Part shown: positions 1 through 8,071 of the stretch, in pieces
How positions within the stretch are numbered: the stretch's first letter is position 1
Layout of the letters: the number at the start of each line of letters is the position of its first letter
Assembly (NCBI GenBank): GCA_900314525.1
Contig: OMVN01000003.1
Location: 55,421-119,420, forward strand
DNA: 64,000 nucleotides
Reading direction: 5' to 3'
DNA from: an uncultured Eubacteriales bacterium
GTDB lineage: Bacteria; Bacillota; Clostridia; Lachnospirales; Lachnospiraceae
The notes under the pieces: generated by a model
Told to the model about the DNA's origin: nothing
Databases searched by the model: none
What the model saw: only the letters and a program-made list of their open reading frames with translations
Translations under genes and position numbers: made by a program

Positions 1-411
1 GATATGTTAAGTCTTGTATCCACAGAGATGATAGATACACAGGATAAACACCAGGCTATGTTAGATTTAGCATACTTATATGAAAATATGATCATGAGAA
101 ACAGATCAAATGGCGGATATGAAACTGGTGTAGAGGCACTTTTCAGATACTGTGAACAGTTTAACTGCGATATGATAATAATGTATGCTCATATGGGATG
201 TAAATCAATGTCAGGATATCACGGACTTTTTGAGGAAGAGGCAAGAAAACGTGGAATTCATTTTGTTTGGGTAACCCATAATCTTATGAGTCCACATGAT
301 GGCCCTAGAACTGATATGAGAACTGAAATAAACAGATATATGAGAACAGTCCTAAGAGAAGAACCATTAGATCCAACTTTAGAAGATTTTGATGATTCTG
401 AAAACTGGTAG
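1..411 (+). CDS. 2-hydroxyacyl-CoA dehydratase subunit, C-terminal part (5' end outside window)
   Basis: The frame is open to the window edge, so only the last ~136 residues are present. The stretch with IIMYAHMGCKSMSGYHGLFEEEARKRGI followed by WVTHNLMSPHDGPRT-type residues resembles the C-terminal part of HgdB/BcrB-like iron-sulfur subunits of 2-hydroxyacyl-CoA dehydratases; the GCK cysteine could be a cluster ligand. The gene ends 17 bases before the activator ATPase gene, the standard pairing for this system: the activator hydrolyses ATP and injects one electron into the dehydratase so that a 2-hydroxyacyl-CoA can be dehydrated. In many Lachnospiraceae such pairs are present without a complete amino-acid fermentation operon, so the real substrate is open. 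Assignment rests mainly on the neighbour plus this short segment. Confidence 0.75.
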   Translation, partial: DMLSLVSTEMIDTQDKHQAMLDLAYLYENMIMRNRSNGGYETGVEALFRYCEQFNCDMIIMYAHMGCKSMSGYHGLFEEEARKRGIHFVWVTHNLMSPHDGPRTDMRTEINRYMRTVLREEPLDPTLEDFDDSENW

Positions 412-428
412 GATGAAAGGAGATTTAA

Positions 429-1220
429 ATGAGCAGATATTTTGGCGGATGTGATGCTGGAAGTACATATACAAAATGCGTGATAATTGATGAAAATGGA
501 AAAATAGTATCAAGCGTAATTAATAAATCAAGAATTAACCCAGTGCTTAGTGCGAAAGAGTCTTTGGAAAACGCAGTGAAGCAGGTAGATGGATTAGATA
601 AAATAGAGGACCTTACATATCTTGTAGGTACTGGATATGGCAGAAATAAAGTACCATTTGCTGATGAAAATATATCGGAAATAAGCTGTCATGCCATGGG
701 AGTGCATGTCACTGACCCTTCAATAAAAGCAATTATTGATATTGGTGGTCAGGATGTTAAAGGAATAGCAATAGACACAGATGGCACAGTTCTTAATTTT
801 GCAATGAATGATAAATGTGCAGCAGGAACTGGAAGATTTTTTGAATCAATGGCAAGGGCATTTGAGATGTCTCTTGATGAATTTTCAAATCTGGCTCTTA
901 AGGCCAAAAATGTAATTCCAATAACATCACAGTGTGCAGTATTTACTGAAAGTGAAGTGATTTCACTTGTAGGTGAGGGAAAACCAATGGATGAAATAGC
1001 AGCAGGTATTGAATTGTCAGTTGCAAAGAGATGTTTTGTAATGGCCAAAAAGGCTGGAGTGACAGACAACGTTACACTTACAGGAGGCTGTGCTAAAAAT
1101 AGTGGTCTTAAGAAGGCAATTGAAAAAGTTCTTAAAATAAAAGTGATTGATTTATCAACTGACCCTCAGCTTATGGGGGCTTTAGGAGCAGCAGAATACG
1201 CAAGACAGAAAGGAATGTAA
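429..1220 (+). CDS. Activator ATPase of 2-hydroxyacyl-CoA dehydratase (BadF/BadG/BcrA/BcrD family)
   Basis: 263 residues, the normal length for HgdC-type activators. An ASKHA phosphate-binding loop lies at residues 6-20 (GGCDAGSTYTK), a second phosphate motif near 104-112 (DIGGQDVK) and an adenosine motif near 218-225 (TGGCAKNSG). Cys130 (in DKCAAGTGRF) and Cys169 (in TSQCAVF) sit where the activator of Acidaminococcus fermentans has the two cysteines that, across a homodimer, hold one [4Fe-4S] cluster. The protein would use ATP hydrolysis to raise the energy of one electron and pass it to the dehydratase encoded just upstream. An AGGAG-type ribosome site precedes the ATG. The following small gene begins one base after the stop, so it is co-transcribed. 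Confidence 0.93.
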   Translation: MSRYFGGCDAGSTYTKCVIIDENGKIVSSVINKSRINPVLSAKESLENAVKQVDGLDKIEDLTYLVGTGYGRNKVPFADENISEISCHAMGVHVTDPSIKAIIDIGGQDVKGIAIDTDGTVLNFAMNDKCAAGTGRFFESMARAFEMSLDEFSNLALKAKNVIPITSQCAVFTESEVISLVGEGKPMDEIAAGIELSVAKRCFVMAKKAGVTDNVTLTGGCAKNSGLKKAIEKVLKIKVIDLSTDPQLMGALGAAEYARQKGM

Positions 1221-1221
1221 T

Positions 1222-1404
1222 ATGCTAATTTTGAAAATAATTGGAATAATAGTTATTATATTTATTGTATTATTTATTCTGAGTTTATTTATATATTTCT
1301 TTAATCTTGATATGAAGATAGCGTCAAAGCTTATAAAACCACTTACAAAATATTACGATCATTCAAAGGCAAAAAGAGAGAAAAAGAATGAAAATATTCG
1401 ATAA
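1222..1404 (+). CDS. Small single-pass membrane protein, unknown function
   Basis: 60 residues. Residues 2-27 are almost purely hydrophobic (isoleucine, valine, leucine and phenylalanine) and form one membrane span; the tail from about residue 35 is strongly basic and lysine-rich, so it should face the cytoplasm. I recognise no family. It starts one base after the activator stop and overlaps the next gene by 17 bases, which argues for translational coupling and for it being a real gene. A role as a membrane anchor for the neighbouring proteins is possible but only a guess. Confidence 0.6.
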   Translation: MLILKIIGIIVIIFIVLFILSLFIYFFNLDMKIASKLIKPLTKYYDHSKAKREKKNENIR

Positions 1405-2134
1405 TGAAATAAAAAAAGTTTATGAATTATTAGAAAGTCTTCAGAGTAAAAATAGTAAATACGAAGCAAACAAAGATATTCTGACAGAGAAAGAGCAGAT
1501 GATACTTAAATGGGATATGATATACGAACTAGGTGGAAGTGAGAAAAATGCCATCTGCAATGTCATTGTCACAGAAGATGAGACACTTGTGCCACAAAAT
1601 GAGATTTGCCTGTATGGTCCGGATTTAAAAGAAATAGAAGAGGATACAGATTATGCAAAGATTCTGATAGTAAGATTCAGAGAAGGTTATATAAGTAAAC
1701 TTGATGAGAAAAAAATCTATACTCTAATCAGAAAAATATCATACCTGAGATATAAAGTTCATATGTGTGGATTTATGCCAAGAATTTCTACCAGGAGAGA
1801 CAGAGAGCCTGTGAGAGTTGATAAAAATTCTGTTAGCACAGGATTGTCTATTTTTGATGCGGGAAATTCGTACATAAAAAGATACTTGGAGCAGGATGGA
1901 GTTGTGGCTGTAAAGACAGTTTTTGTCACGGACAAAAGGGCAGATTATAAAAATTTAAAAAAAATATCAGATGAATGTGAAAACATTACGGCATCACTCG
2001 ATCATATATTAAGCGGAATGGTAATGGATTGCAGCACATGTAATTTAAAAGAGGTCTGTGATGAGGTAGATGATTTAAGAAGTATTCACAGAAAAATTTC
2101 AGACAATACAGGTGATAATAATGCTGAAAGATAA
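1388..2134 (+). CDS. Unassigned soluble protein with a C-terminal CxxCx5C motif
   Basis: 248 residues with no signal peptide or membrane span. The centre contains a conserved-looking stretch around residues 127-165 (MCGFMPRISTRRD, then SIFDAGNSYIKRYL). Near residue 218 is a C-S-T-C-N-L-K-E-V-C cluster (CxxCx5C) followed by DDLRSIHRK. That cysteine pattern could bind a metal or iron-sulfur cluster and is faintly like the cysteine-rich tails of CO-dehydrogenase/acetyl-CoA-synthase-like proteins, but I cannot assign a family. It overlaps both neighbours (17 bases upstream, 14 downstream), so it is translated as part of the same operon as the dehydratase activator. Confidence 0.6.
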   Translation: MKIFDNEIKKVYELLESLQSKNSKYEANKDILTEKEQMILKWDMIYELGGSEKNAICNVIVTEDETLVPQNEICLYGPDLKEIEEDTDYAKILIVRFREGYISKLDEKKIYTLIRKISYLRYKVHMCGFMPRISTRRDREPVRVDKNSVSTGLSIFDAGNSYIKRYLEQDGVVAVKTVFVTDKRADYKNLKKISDECENITASLDHILSGMVMDCSTCNLKEVCDEVDDLRSIHRKISDNTGDNNAER

Positions 2135-2750
2135 AGACATAAGGGAACCACTATTTAATTTTCTTGAGGACAGATATGGGAAAATCAGAATTTTTGAGGA
2201 AAAAAATATTGGCAGATCAAGAGCAGATGTTATAATGATTACGGATGCACTGATATATGGTATTGAGATAAAAAGTGATGCAGATACATATCAGAGGCTT
2301 CAGACGCAGATACAAGATTATGATTTATTTGCAGATATAAACTTTCTTGTTGCAGGAAGTACTCATGGAGAACATATAAAAGAGCACGTTCCAGAACACT
2401 GGGGGATAATCACGGTAGAATCCACAGAGGATGGTGCGGATTTTTATATTTTAAGAGAACCACAGTTAAACCCCAATGCACTGATAAAAAATCAGATGGC
2501 ATTTCTATGGAGACCTGAACTTGCTCATATTCAGGAATTAAACGAAATGCATAAGTATGCAAATAAAAGCAAGGCGTTTGTAACTGAAAAAATCATAGAA
2601 ACTGTAGATGAGACTGTCTTAAAGAAACAGATAACCGATGAACTGTTTGAGAGGGACTATACAACAGTTTTTGAAAAGATTAATGAGTACAGAAAAGAAC
2701 ATAATATGAAACCTAGAAGAAAGAAGAAATATAAGAAAAGAAAGAAATAG
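2121..2750 (+). CDS. sce7726 family protein (nuclease-like fold, unknown role)
   Basis: 209 residues from the chosen ATG at 2121, preceded by AGGTGA six bases upstream; an in-frame GTG at 2112 is possible but lies inside that ribosome site. The N-terminal part has the sce7726 pattern: IREPLFNFLEDR, then SRADVIMI, then YGIEIKSDADTYQRLQTQ, which resembles the D-(x)n-ExK core of restriction-endonuclease-like folds (Asp in RADV, then EIK). The tail is extremely basic (repeated Lys/Arg over the last ~15 residues) and may bind nucleic acid. It overlaps the preceding gene by 14 bases. The family has no settled function; a DNA-modifying or nuclease role is inference from the motif. Confidence 0.7.
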   Translation: MLKDKDIREPLFNFLEDRYGKIRIFEEKNIGRSRADVIMITDALIYGIEIKSDADTYQRLQTQIQDYDLFADINFLVAGSTHGEHIKEHVPEHWGIITVESTEDGADFYILREPQLNPNALIKNQMAFLWRPELAHIQELNEMHKYANKSKAFVTEKIIETVDETVLKKQITDELFERDYTTVFEKINEYRKEHNMKPRRKKKYKKRKK

Positions 2751-2763
2751 GAGCGTTATGTAA

Positions 2764-4023
2764 ATGAAAACTGATTATAATAATTATGACAATGTAAAGG
2801 ATGAAAAGAGGGCAATTGAGAGACTGAAGAAATATATGAAATTTAAATATCTCCAGATTTCTCTGTATGTTATCTTTACAGTAATAGTAATATTTTTGCT
2901 TATATCTATTATGAGAAACTCTGGAAATATTTTATCCGTAGTGGGCAAAACGGTAGATTGGTTTTCGATTATAACTAAACCTATTGCATTTGGATTCATA
3001 ATAGCGTATTTGTTATATCCTCTTGTAAACTTTTTTGAGAAGAAATTGGACAAATTAAAGGATAAAATACATCATGTAAAACCATTTAAGAACAAAAAGA
3101 AAAGAAGTTCAAGAAATCTGGCCGTTACATTAACATGGTTTATAGTAATATTGCTGATATTCATTCTCACATCCTTGATTGTTTCTACAGTAGCAAAAGA
3201 AGTAACTACAGTTAAGATAAAGGATATTGACATGGCTGCAGACAGGGCTGAAAAGACTATTAACAGTTTTGCCGATACAATAAATAATGCCCTTGAGAAA
3301 TTGAATGTGCCATCAGTAAAAGTGAATGACATAATTGATTCAGCTGGTAAAAAGGCAGTGAGTATTGTAAAGGATTTTGGAACAGGAATTGTTAAAAATT
3401 TAAAGAATGTTACAGGATTCTTTACAACACTGTTATTCTCCATTATTTTTGCAGTGTATTTTATGGCAGATGGAGAAGAACTGAAAAAATACTGGGGAAG
3501 AGTTATAAGGGCATTCTGTACACCAAAGGGCTATGAGAGAGTAAAGGGATTTGTTCGCGATGTAGATACGGTATTTTCAGGATACATAAGGGGTCAGCTA
3601 ATAGATGCGTTTATTATGATGGTTTCTGTTAGTCTTGTGTTATCTCTTCTTGATATAAAATACTCTGTATTCATAGGAGTTATGACGGGAATTGGAAATG
3701 TTATTCCATATGCTGGACCTTTTGTAGCATATGTTCTAACAACATCAATATGTCTGATTCAGGGTGATATGAATAAACTAGTGCTTTCAGTAGTTGCAAT
3801 GTTTATTATCCAGACGATAGATGGAAATGTTGTTAATCCAAGACTTTTGGGAACAAAGATTCATATTCATCCGCTACTTGTTATTATTTCATTGCTGATA
3901 GGTGGAGCTATAGGAGGTATTGCTGGTATGATTCTTGCAGTTCCATGCGGTGCACTTATCAAGAGATATTTTGAGAGATTTGTTGATTTCAGAATAAAGA
4001 AATCGTACGGAGAAAAGGAATAG
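2764..4023 (+). CDS. AI-2E family transporter (PF01594-type membrane protein)
   Basis: 419 residues with about seven to eight membrane spans: one near 28-50, one near 65-88, one near 122-143, then a soluble loop of ~80 residues, then a cluster from ~215 to 400. The C-terminal half has the family signature of GNVIPYAGPF, followed by DGNVVNPRLLG and a GGAIGGIAGMILAVP segment. The family includes TqsA (quorum-signal export) and sodium/proton antiporters, so the substrate cannot be named from sequence. AGGAG precedes the ATG by nine bases. The gene is the last of the leading operon and is closed by a strong hairpin terminator. Confidence 0.88.
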   Translation: MKTDYNNYDNVKDEKRAIERLKKYMKFKYLQISLYVIFTVIVIFLLISIMRNSGNILSVVGKTVDWFSIITKPIAFGFIIAYLLYPLVNFFEKKLDKLKDKIHHVKPFKNKKKRSSRNLAVTLTWFIVILLIFILTSLIVSTVAKEVTTVKIKDIDMAADRAEKTINSFADTINNALEKLNVPSVKVNDIIDSAGKKAVSIVKDFGTGIVKNLKNVTGFFTTLLFSIIFAVYFMADGEELKKYWGRVIRAFCTPKGYERVKGFVRDVDTVFSGYIRGQLIDAFIMMVSVSLVLSLLDIKYSVFIGVMTGIGNVIPYAGPFVAYVLTTSICLIQGDMNKLVLSVVAMFIIQTIDGNVVNPRLLGTKIHIHPLLVIISLLIGGAIGGIAGMILAVPCGALIKRYFERFVDFRIKKSYGEKE

Positions 4024-4055
4024 TATAATAAACATATTATATAAAGCAGAGTATA

Positions 4056-4100
4056 AAAAGTATAGGTCATATATTAAAAGAATTTGACCTATACTTTTTT
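4056..4100. terminator. Intrinsic terminator, bidirectional hairpin
   Basis: A 14-base arm (AAAAGTATAGGTCA, 4056-4069) pairs with TGACCTATACTTTT starting at 4085, around a 15-base A/T loop, and ends in a T run to 4100. A-run before and T-run after make it usable from both sides. It closes the operon ending with the AI-2E permease gene; its right arm also contains the -35 box of the next promoter. Confidence 0.85.
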
Positions 4101-4111
4101 AGTGATATAAT
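4084..4111 (+). promoter_or_regulatory. Sigma-A-type promoter of the NSS symporter gene
   Basis: TTGACC (4084-4089), 16-base spacer, TATAAT (4106-4111), with an extended -10 TG at 4103-4104. The -35 lies within the terminator's right arm. Transcription should begin near 4118, giving a ~70-base leader. Confidence 0.75.
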
Positions 4112-4189
4112 GTTAGATGTTTATGTTCAAAATTTTAAAATATATAAACAAAAAAACAGAGGAAAAATGAGAGAGGATTGAAGATTGTT

Positions 4190-5590
4190 ATGAACAATGA
4201 TAACAAAAGGAACACGTTTACTGGTTCCCTGGGTTTTGTACTTGCAGCAGCAGGTAGTGCAGTAGGACTTGGAAATATCTGGAGATTTCCATTTTTAGCA
4301 GCAAAAGACGGTGGAGGATTATTTTTAGTAATTTATCTTGTACTGGCGCTTACATTTGGTTACACACTTTTAACTTCAGAAATCGCAATTGGTAGAAAGA
4401 CTAAACAGAGTCCGCTTACAGCGTATGGTAAAATACATAAGGGTTGTAAACCTCTTGGAATTCTTGCATGCATGGTTCCTATTATAATTATGCCATATTA
4501 CTGTGTAATTGGTGGATGGGTTCTTAAATATTTTGTAGGATTCGCAACAGGCAATGGCAAAAAGATGGCAAAAGACGGATATTTCAGCTCATTCATTACC
4601 AAGCAGTATGAACCAATTATTTATATGGTAGTATTCCTTGCTATCACAGCAGTAGTAGTATTTTTAGGTGTAAATAAAGGAATTGAGTCATTCTCGAAAA
4701 TCATTATGCCAGCGCTTATTATTATGATAATAGGTATAGCAATATTTTCGCTTACAATTAAAGATCCAAACAGTTCTCGTACAGGTGTTGACGGACTTAA
4801 GAAATTAGTTATTCCTAACTTTGATGGAATGACAGCTAAGCAGTTCTTTAAAGTAACAGTAGACGCTATGGGACAGCTGTTTTTTAGTCTTAGTGTAGCT
4901 ATGGGTATTATGGTAGCATATGGTTCATATATGCCTGATGATGCTAAGATGGCAAAATCAATTAATCAGATAGAAATTTTTGATACACTTGTAGCATTTC
5001 TTGCAGCTGCAATGATCATCCCTTCAGTATTCACATTTATGGGTGAAGAAGGTATGTCAGCAGGACCTGGACTTATATTTATTACACTTCCAAAAGTTTT
5101 TGAGGCAATGGGTGGAATTGGAGCAATTGTAGGAGCATTATTCTTTGCAATGGTAATCTTTGCAGCAATTACAAGTAGTGTTTCAATCATGGAAGCTGTA
5201 GTTTCAAGTTTTATGGATCAGTTTAAGGTTAAGAGAAGAACAGCAGGAGTTATAGAAGCTATAATTGCAATTGCAGCAGCAGTTGTTGTTTGCCTTGGAT
5301 ACAACAAGTTATTCTTTAATATCAAACTTCCAAACGGTTCGGATGCACAGATACTCGATATTATGGATTACATAAGCAACAATATTTTCATGCCTATCGT
5401 TGCAATTTCTGAATGTATTTTAATTGGATACATTATTAAACCAGAAACAATTATTGAAGAAGTTGAGAAGAATAATACAAAAATGGGAAGAAAAGTACTG
5501 TATAAGATTATGATTAAGTATGTGGCACCAGTGCTATTAATTATTTTATTCTTACAGTCTCTTGGACTCCTTGACTTTATTTTAAACTAG
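4190..5590 (+). CDS. Sodium-dependent neurotransmitter/amino-acid symporter (NSS/SNF, LeuT fold)
   Basis: 466 residues from ATG 4190; a TTG at 4178 is in frame but is too close to the GAGAGG site (4171-4176). Membrane segment 1 carries the hallmark GSAVGLGNIWRFPF (unwound sodium/substrate site), segment 2 follows, then about ten further spans, giving the LeuT-like 10-12 helix layout. LeuT-type relatives import small amino acids with sodium; the actual substrate is not predictable here. The C-terminus keeps the extra basic tail of bacterial NSS proteins. A broken paralogue follows 15 bases downstream, suggesting a tandem pair of which only this copy works. Confidence 0.92.
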   Translation: MNNDNKRNTFTGSLGFVLAAAGSAVGLGNIWRFPFLAAKDGGGLFLVIYLVLALTFGYTLLTSEIAIGRKTKQSPLTAYGKIHKGCKPLGILACMVPIIIMPYYCVIGGWVLKYFVGFATGNGKKMAKDGYFSSFITKQYEPIIYMVVFLAITAVVVFLGVNKGIESFSKIIMPALIIMIIGIAIFSLTIKDPNSSRTGVDGLKKLVIPNFDGMTAKQFFKVTVDAMGQLFFSLSVAMGIMVAYGSYMPDDAKMAKSINQIEIFDTLVAFLAAAMIIPSVFTFMGEEGMSAGPGLIFITLPKVFEAMGGIGAIVGALFFAMVIFAAITSSVSIMEAVVSSFMDQFKVKRRTAGVIEAIIAIAAAVVVCLGYNKLFFNIKLPNGSDAQILDIMDYISNNIFMPIVAISECILIGYIIKPETIIEEVEKNNTKMGRKVLYKIMIKYVAPVLLIILFLQSLGLLDFILN

Positions 5591-5605
5591 AATACTGGAA
5601 AATTT

Positions 5606-6511
5606 ATGAAAGAAAGAGAAAAATTTGGTTCAAGACTAGGATTTATATTAGTATCTGCAGGATGTGCAGTAGGTCTTGGAAATGTGTGGAAATTCCCATA
5701 TGTGTGCGGTAAAAACGGTGGAGCAATTTTTATTCTTATTTATCTTGCGTTCCTTATCGTTATGGGCTATCCGATAATGGTATCAGAGTTTTCAGTTGGA
5801 AGAGCCAGCAGATCAAGTTGTGCAACTTCATTTAAGGTGCTTGAAAAAGAAGGCACTCACTGGCACAATTATGGTTACTTTGGAATGTTGGGCAATTACA
5901 TGCTTATGATGTTCTGGGCAGTAATAGCAATTATTGCAGCGTTTGTTATCTGTTAATTTGGTGTTCAAAAAGGTGTTGAGAAGATTACAAAAATAATGAT
6001 GGTGTGTCTATTGCTACTGATCGCTGTTCTTGCAATTCATTCCCTAACACTTAAAGGAGCAATGAAAGGTGTAAGATTTTATCTTGTGCCTAATGTAGAT
6101 AATATCAAAGATGCGGGTATTGTTAATGTTGTATTTGAAGCAATGAAACAGGCATTTTTCACACTAAGTATTGGTATTGGAGCAATGGCTATCTTCGGAA
6201 GCTATATTGATAAAGACAGATCTCTTTCAGGTGAGTCTGTAAGCATAATTGCAATCGACACATTTGTTGCACTTATGGCGGGACTTATTATTATACCTGC
6301 ATGTTTTGCATATAATATTGAGCCTGGTCAGGGACCAAGTCTTATATTTATTAAATTACCAACTGTATTTAACCAAATGGCACTCGGAAAACTCTGGAGC
6401 ATATTATTCTTCGTGTTTATGTCATTTGCAGCAATGTTGTCCTTGGAAAAGGAAAAGATAATAGGCAGTAATCAGAATATAATTAATTTACTATACCGGT
6501 TATTCATTTAA
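5606..6511 (+). pseudogene. Broken second NSS sodium symporter gene
   Basis: Residues 1-116 (5606-5953) keep the NSS signature GCAVGLGNVWKFPY and spans 1 to 3, then meet a TAA at 5954. The same reading frame continues at once with FGVQKGVEKITKIMM, which corresponds to the intact neighbour's GVNKGIESFSKIIM after its span 5. Compared with the intact paralogue roughly 60-70 residues between those points are gone, so this is an in-frame internal deletion with a stop, not a frameshift. The second part keeps the middle spans (FFTLSIGIGAMAIFGSYI and PGQGPSLIFIKLP) and then loses homology around 6440, ending with unrelated codons at 6511. The last three or four spans are absent. It cannot make a full LeuT fold. 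Confidence 0.88.
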
Positions 6512-6546
6512 AGCGTTGATTTAAATAGAATAACCGGTATTTTTGT
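6493..6546. terminator. Intrinsic terminator after the broken symporter gene
   Basis: ATACCGGTTATTC (6493-6505) pairs exactly with GAATAACCGGTAT (ending 6540), extended by a further TTTAA/TTAAA pairing with one bulge, followed by a short T run. The 3' end of the pseudogene frame runs into the left arm. Confidence 0.85.
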
Positions 6547-6579
6547 GCTAAAAAATAATGGATTAATTAATGTAACTAT

Positions 6580-6587
6580 GATATAAT
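6580..6587 (+). promoter_or_regulatory. Probable extended -10 promoter for the cdaA operon
   Basis: TATAAT at 6582-6587 with TG one base upstream (6579-6580). No good -35 is seen at 17 bases, so this would depend on the extended -10. It lies just after a terminator and 37 bases before the first gene of the operon. Confidence 0.5.
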
Positions 6588-6623
6588 AACTTGATAAATT
6601 GTATAAATATGAAAGGAAAAATC

Positions 6624-7076
6624 ATGCTTAACGAGGACAAAATTAAATTAATGACAAAACTGGCAATATATGAGCAAGGTACTGGAAAAAAGGCAATAAA
6701 GAGCAATAATTACAGTAAGAGCAATTATGTGAGTCTTAATATGATTAAGTCAGCTCTGGCCGTTACAGTTGCATATATTATTATTGTTGCGTTGTTTATA
6801 CTGAATAATGCAGAAGCCTTCATAAATCAATTAATAAGTGTCAAGCTATTGAATATGGCTATCAGAATAATCGTTTTATATGTAATTGTATTTACGATTT
6901 ATCTGCTGATTACTTATGTTATTTCTTCTATGCGATATATACGAATGCAGGAAATGAATAGAAAATATTCAGAACAGTTAAAAGAACTGTACATGATGTA
7001 TAAGAGGGAAGAAAAGGTTAAAAGTGAAATGAAAATAGGAGGAGAAGAGTCAGATGATGGCACTTTTGAATATTAA
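6624..7076 (+). CDS. Two-span membrane protein of unknown function
   Basis: 150 residues from ATG 6624, which has AAAGGA six bases upstream; longer in-frame TTG starts lie over the promoter and are less likely. The N-terminal ~45 residues are polar and basic. Two membrane spans lie near residues 46-66 and 84-108, followed by a charged helical tail of ~40 residues (repeated Glu/Lys, probable coiled coil). No family recognised. The last 23 bases overlap the next gene. The position ahead of cdaA suggests a Lachnospiraceae-specific accessory protein of the c-di-AMP module, but that is context only. Confidence 0.65.
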   Translation: MLNEDKIKLMTKLAIYEQGTGKKAIKSNNYSKSNYVSLNMIKSALAVTVAYIIIVALFILNNAEAFINQLISVKLLNMAIRIIVLYVIVFTIYLLITYVISSMRYIRMQEMNRKYSEQLKELYMMYKREEKVKSEMKIGGEESDDGTFEY

Positions 7077-8001
7077 AGAAAATTTTAGAAGAATATATAG
7101 TAAACATTCCAGATTTATAAAACCTGGAATTAAGTTTGCCTTTGTATTAATATCGTTACTTGTAATGAACCACTTTATTGGTTTTAATGATGTGGTTAGC
7201 AATCCTGTAGTACTGATACTTTTTGCAGCACTTTGTGCAGTACTTAGTACTGGGGTTTCAGTAGTTATTTACACAGTTATTATTCTGATGAATATGTATA
7301 ATATCTCACCAGAAATCACACTTGTAATCTTTTTGACATTTGTGCTGATGTATTTTCTGTTTTTTAGATTTTCAGCTGAATATGGTTTTGTAATGCTTGC
7401 AATGCCAATTTTGTTTTTTATAAAAATGCCTTTTATTATGCCATTGATTGTAGGAGTAGCACTTGAACCTGCAGCAATCATTGCTATGGCTTTTGGAACA
7501 ATAACTTTCTATATGCTTCAGTATGGCGGTGATGAGGCTGTACTTGTTGCAAATGGTATGGGAGAATCAGGAATTGAGAAAATAAGCTCATTCATTTCAA
7601 AACTCTTTCTCAATAAAGAAATGTTGGTCATGATTGTGGCATTTGCAGTGGCAGCATTAGTTGTATATGAAGTAAGAAGACTTTCGATTGATAATGCTCA
7701 TACAATAGCTATTATTGCTGGAGGAACAATTGAGGCAATAGTTATGCTTGGATGTGTTTATATCATGGAAATTGAAGGGACATTTAAATTATGGATGATT
7801 GTAACATTTACAGTTGTATCAATTATTCTTACACTTATTATAAAAGTATTTATTATCTCAGTTGATTATTCGGGTACAGAATATGCACAGTTTGAAGATG
7901 ACGATTATTATTATTATGTAAAAGCAGTTCCTAAGATTAAAGTAACAAAACAGGATGTAAAAGTTAAGAGAATTAACGTTAAGAGACAGGATAAGGTATA
8001 A
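7054..8001 (+). CDS. Polytopic membrane protein of unknown function upstream of cdaA
   Basis: 315 residues; GGAGGAG lies about ten bases before the paired ATGATG start. At least seven hydrophobic spans are visible between residues ~24 and ~270, many with Met/Ile/Val-rich helices and the motif GTITFYMLQYGGDEA near 148-162. The tail after ~272 is cytoplasmic, first acidic with a run of tyrosines (DDDYYYYV) and then strongly basic. I do not recognise a family. It shares a 23-base overlap with the preceding membrane protein gene and is 70 bases from cdaA, so it is part of the same transcript. It might be a partner of the diadenylate cyclase; nothing in the sequence proves it. Confidence 0.65.
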   Translation: MMALLNIKENFRRIYSKHSRFIKPGIKFAFVLISLLVMNHFIGFNDVVSNPVVLILFAALCAVLSTGVSVVIYTVIILMNMYNISPEITLVIFLTFVLMYFLFFRFSAEYGFVMLAMPILFFIKMPFIMPLIVGVALEPAAIIAMAFGTITFYMLQYGGDEAVLVANGMGESGIEKISSFISKLFLNKEMLVMIVAFAVAALVVYEVRRLSIDNAHTIAIIAGGTIEAIVMLGCVYIMEIEGTFKLWMIVTFTVVSIILTLIIKVFIISVDYSGTEYAQFEDDDYYYYVKAVPKIKVTKQDVKVKRINVKRQDKV

Positions 8002-8071
8002 CAGACACAGATATTTGCCTATGTAATACAGGTGGTAACAAAAATATCAGAAGTAAGGAAGTGATAATGAT

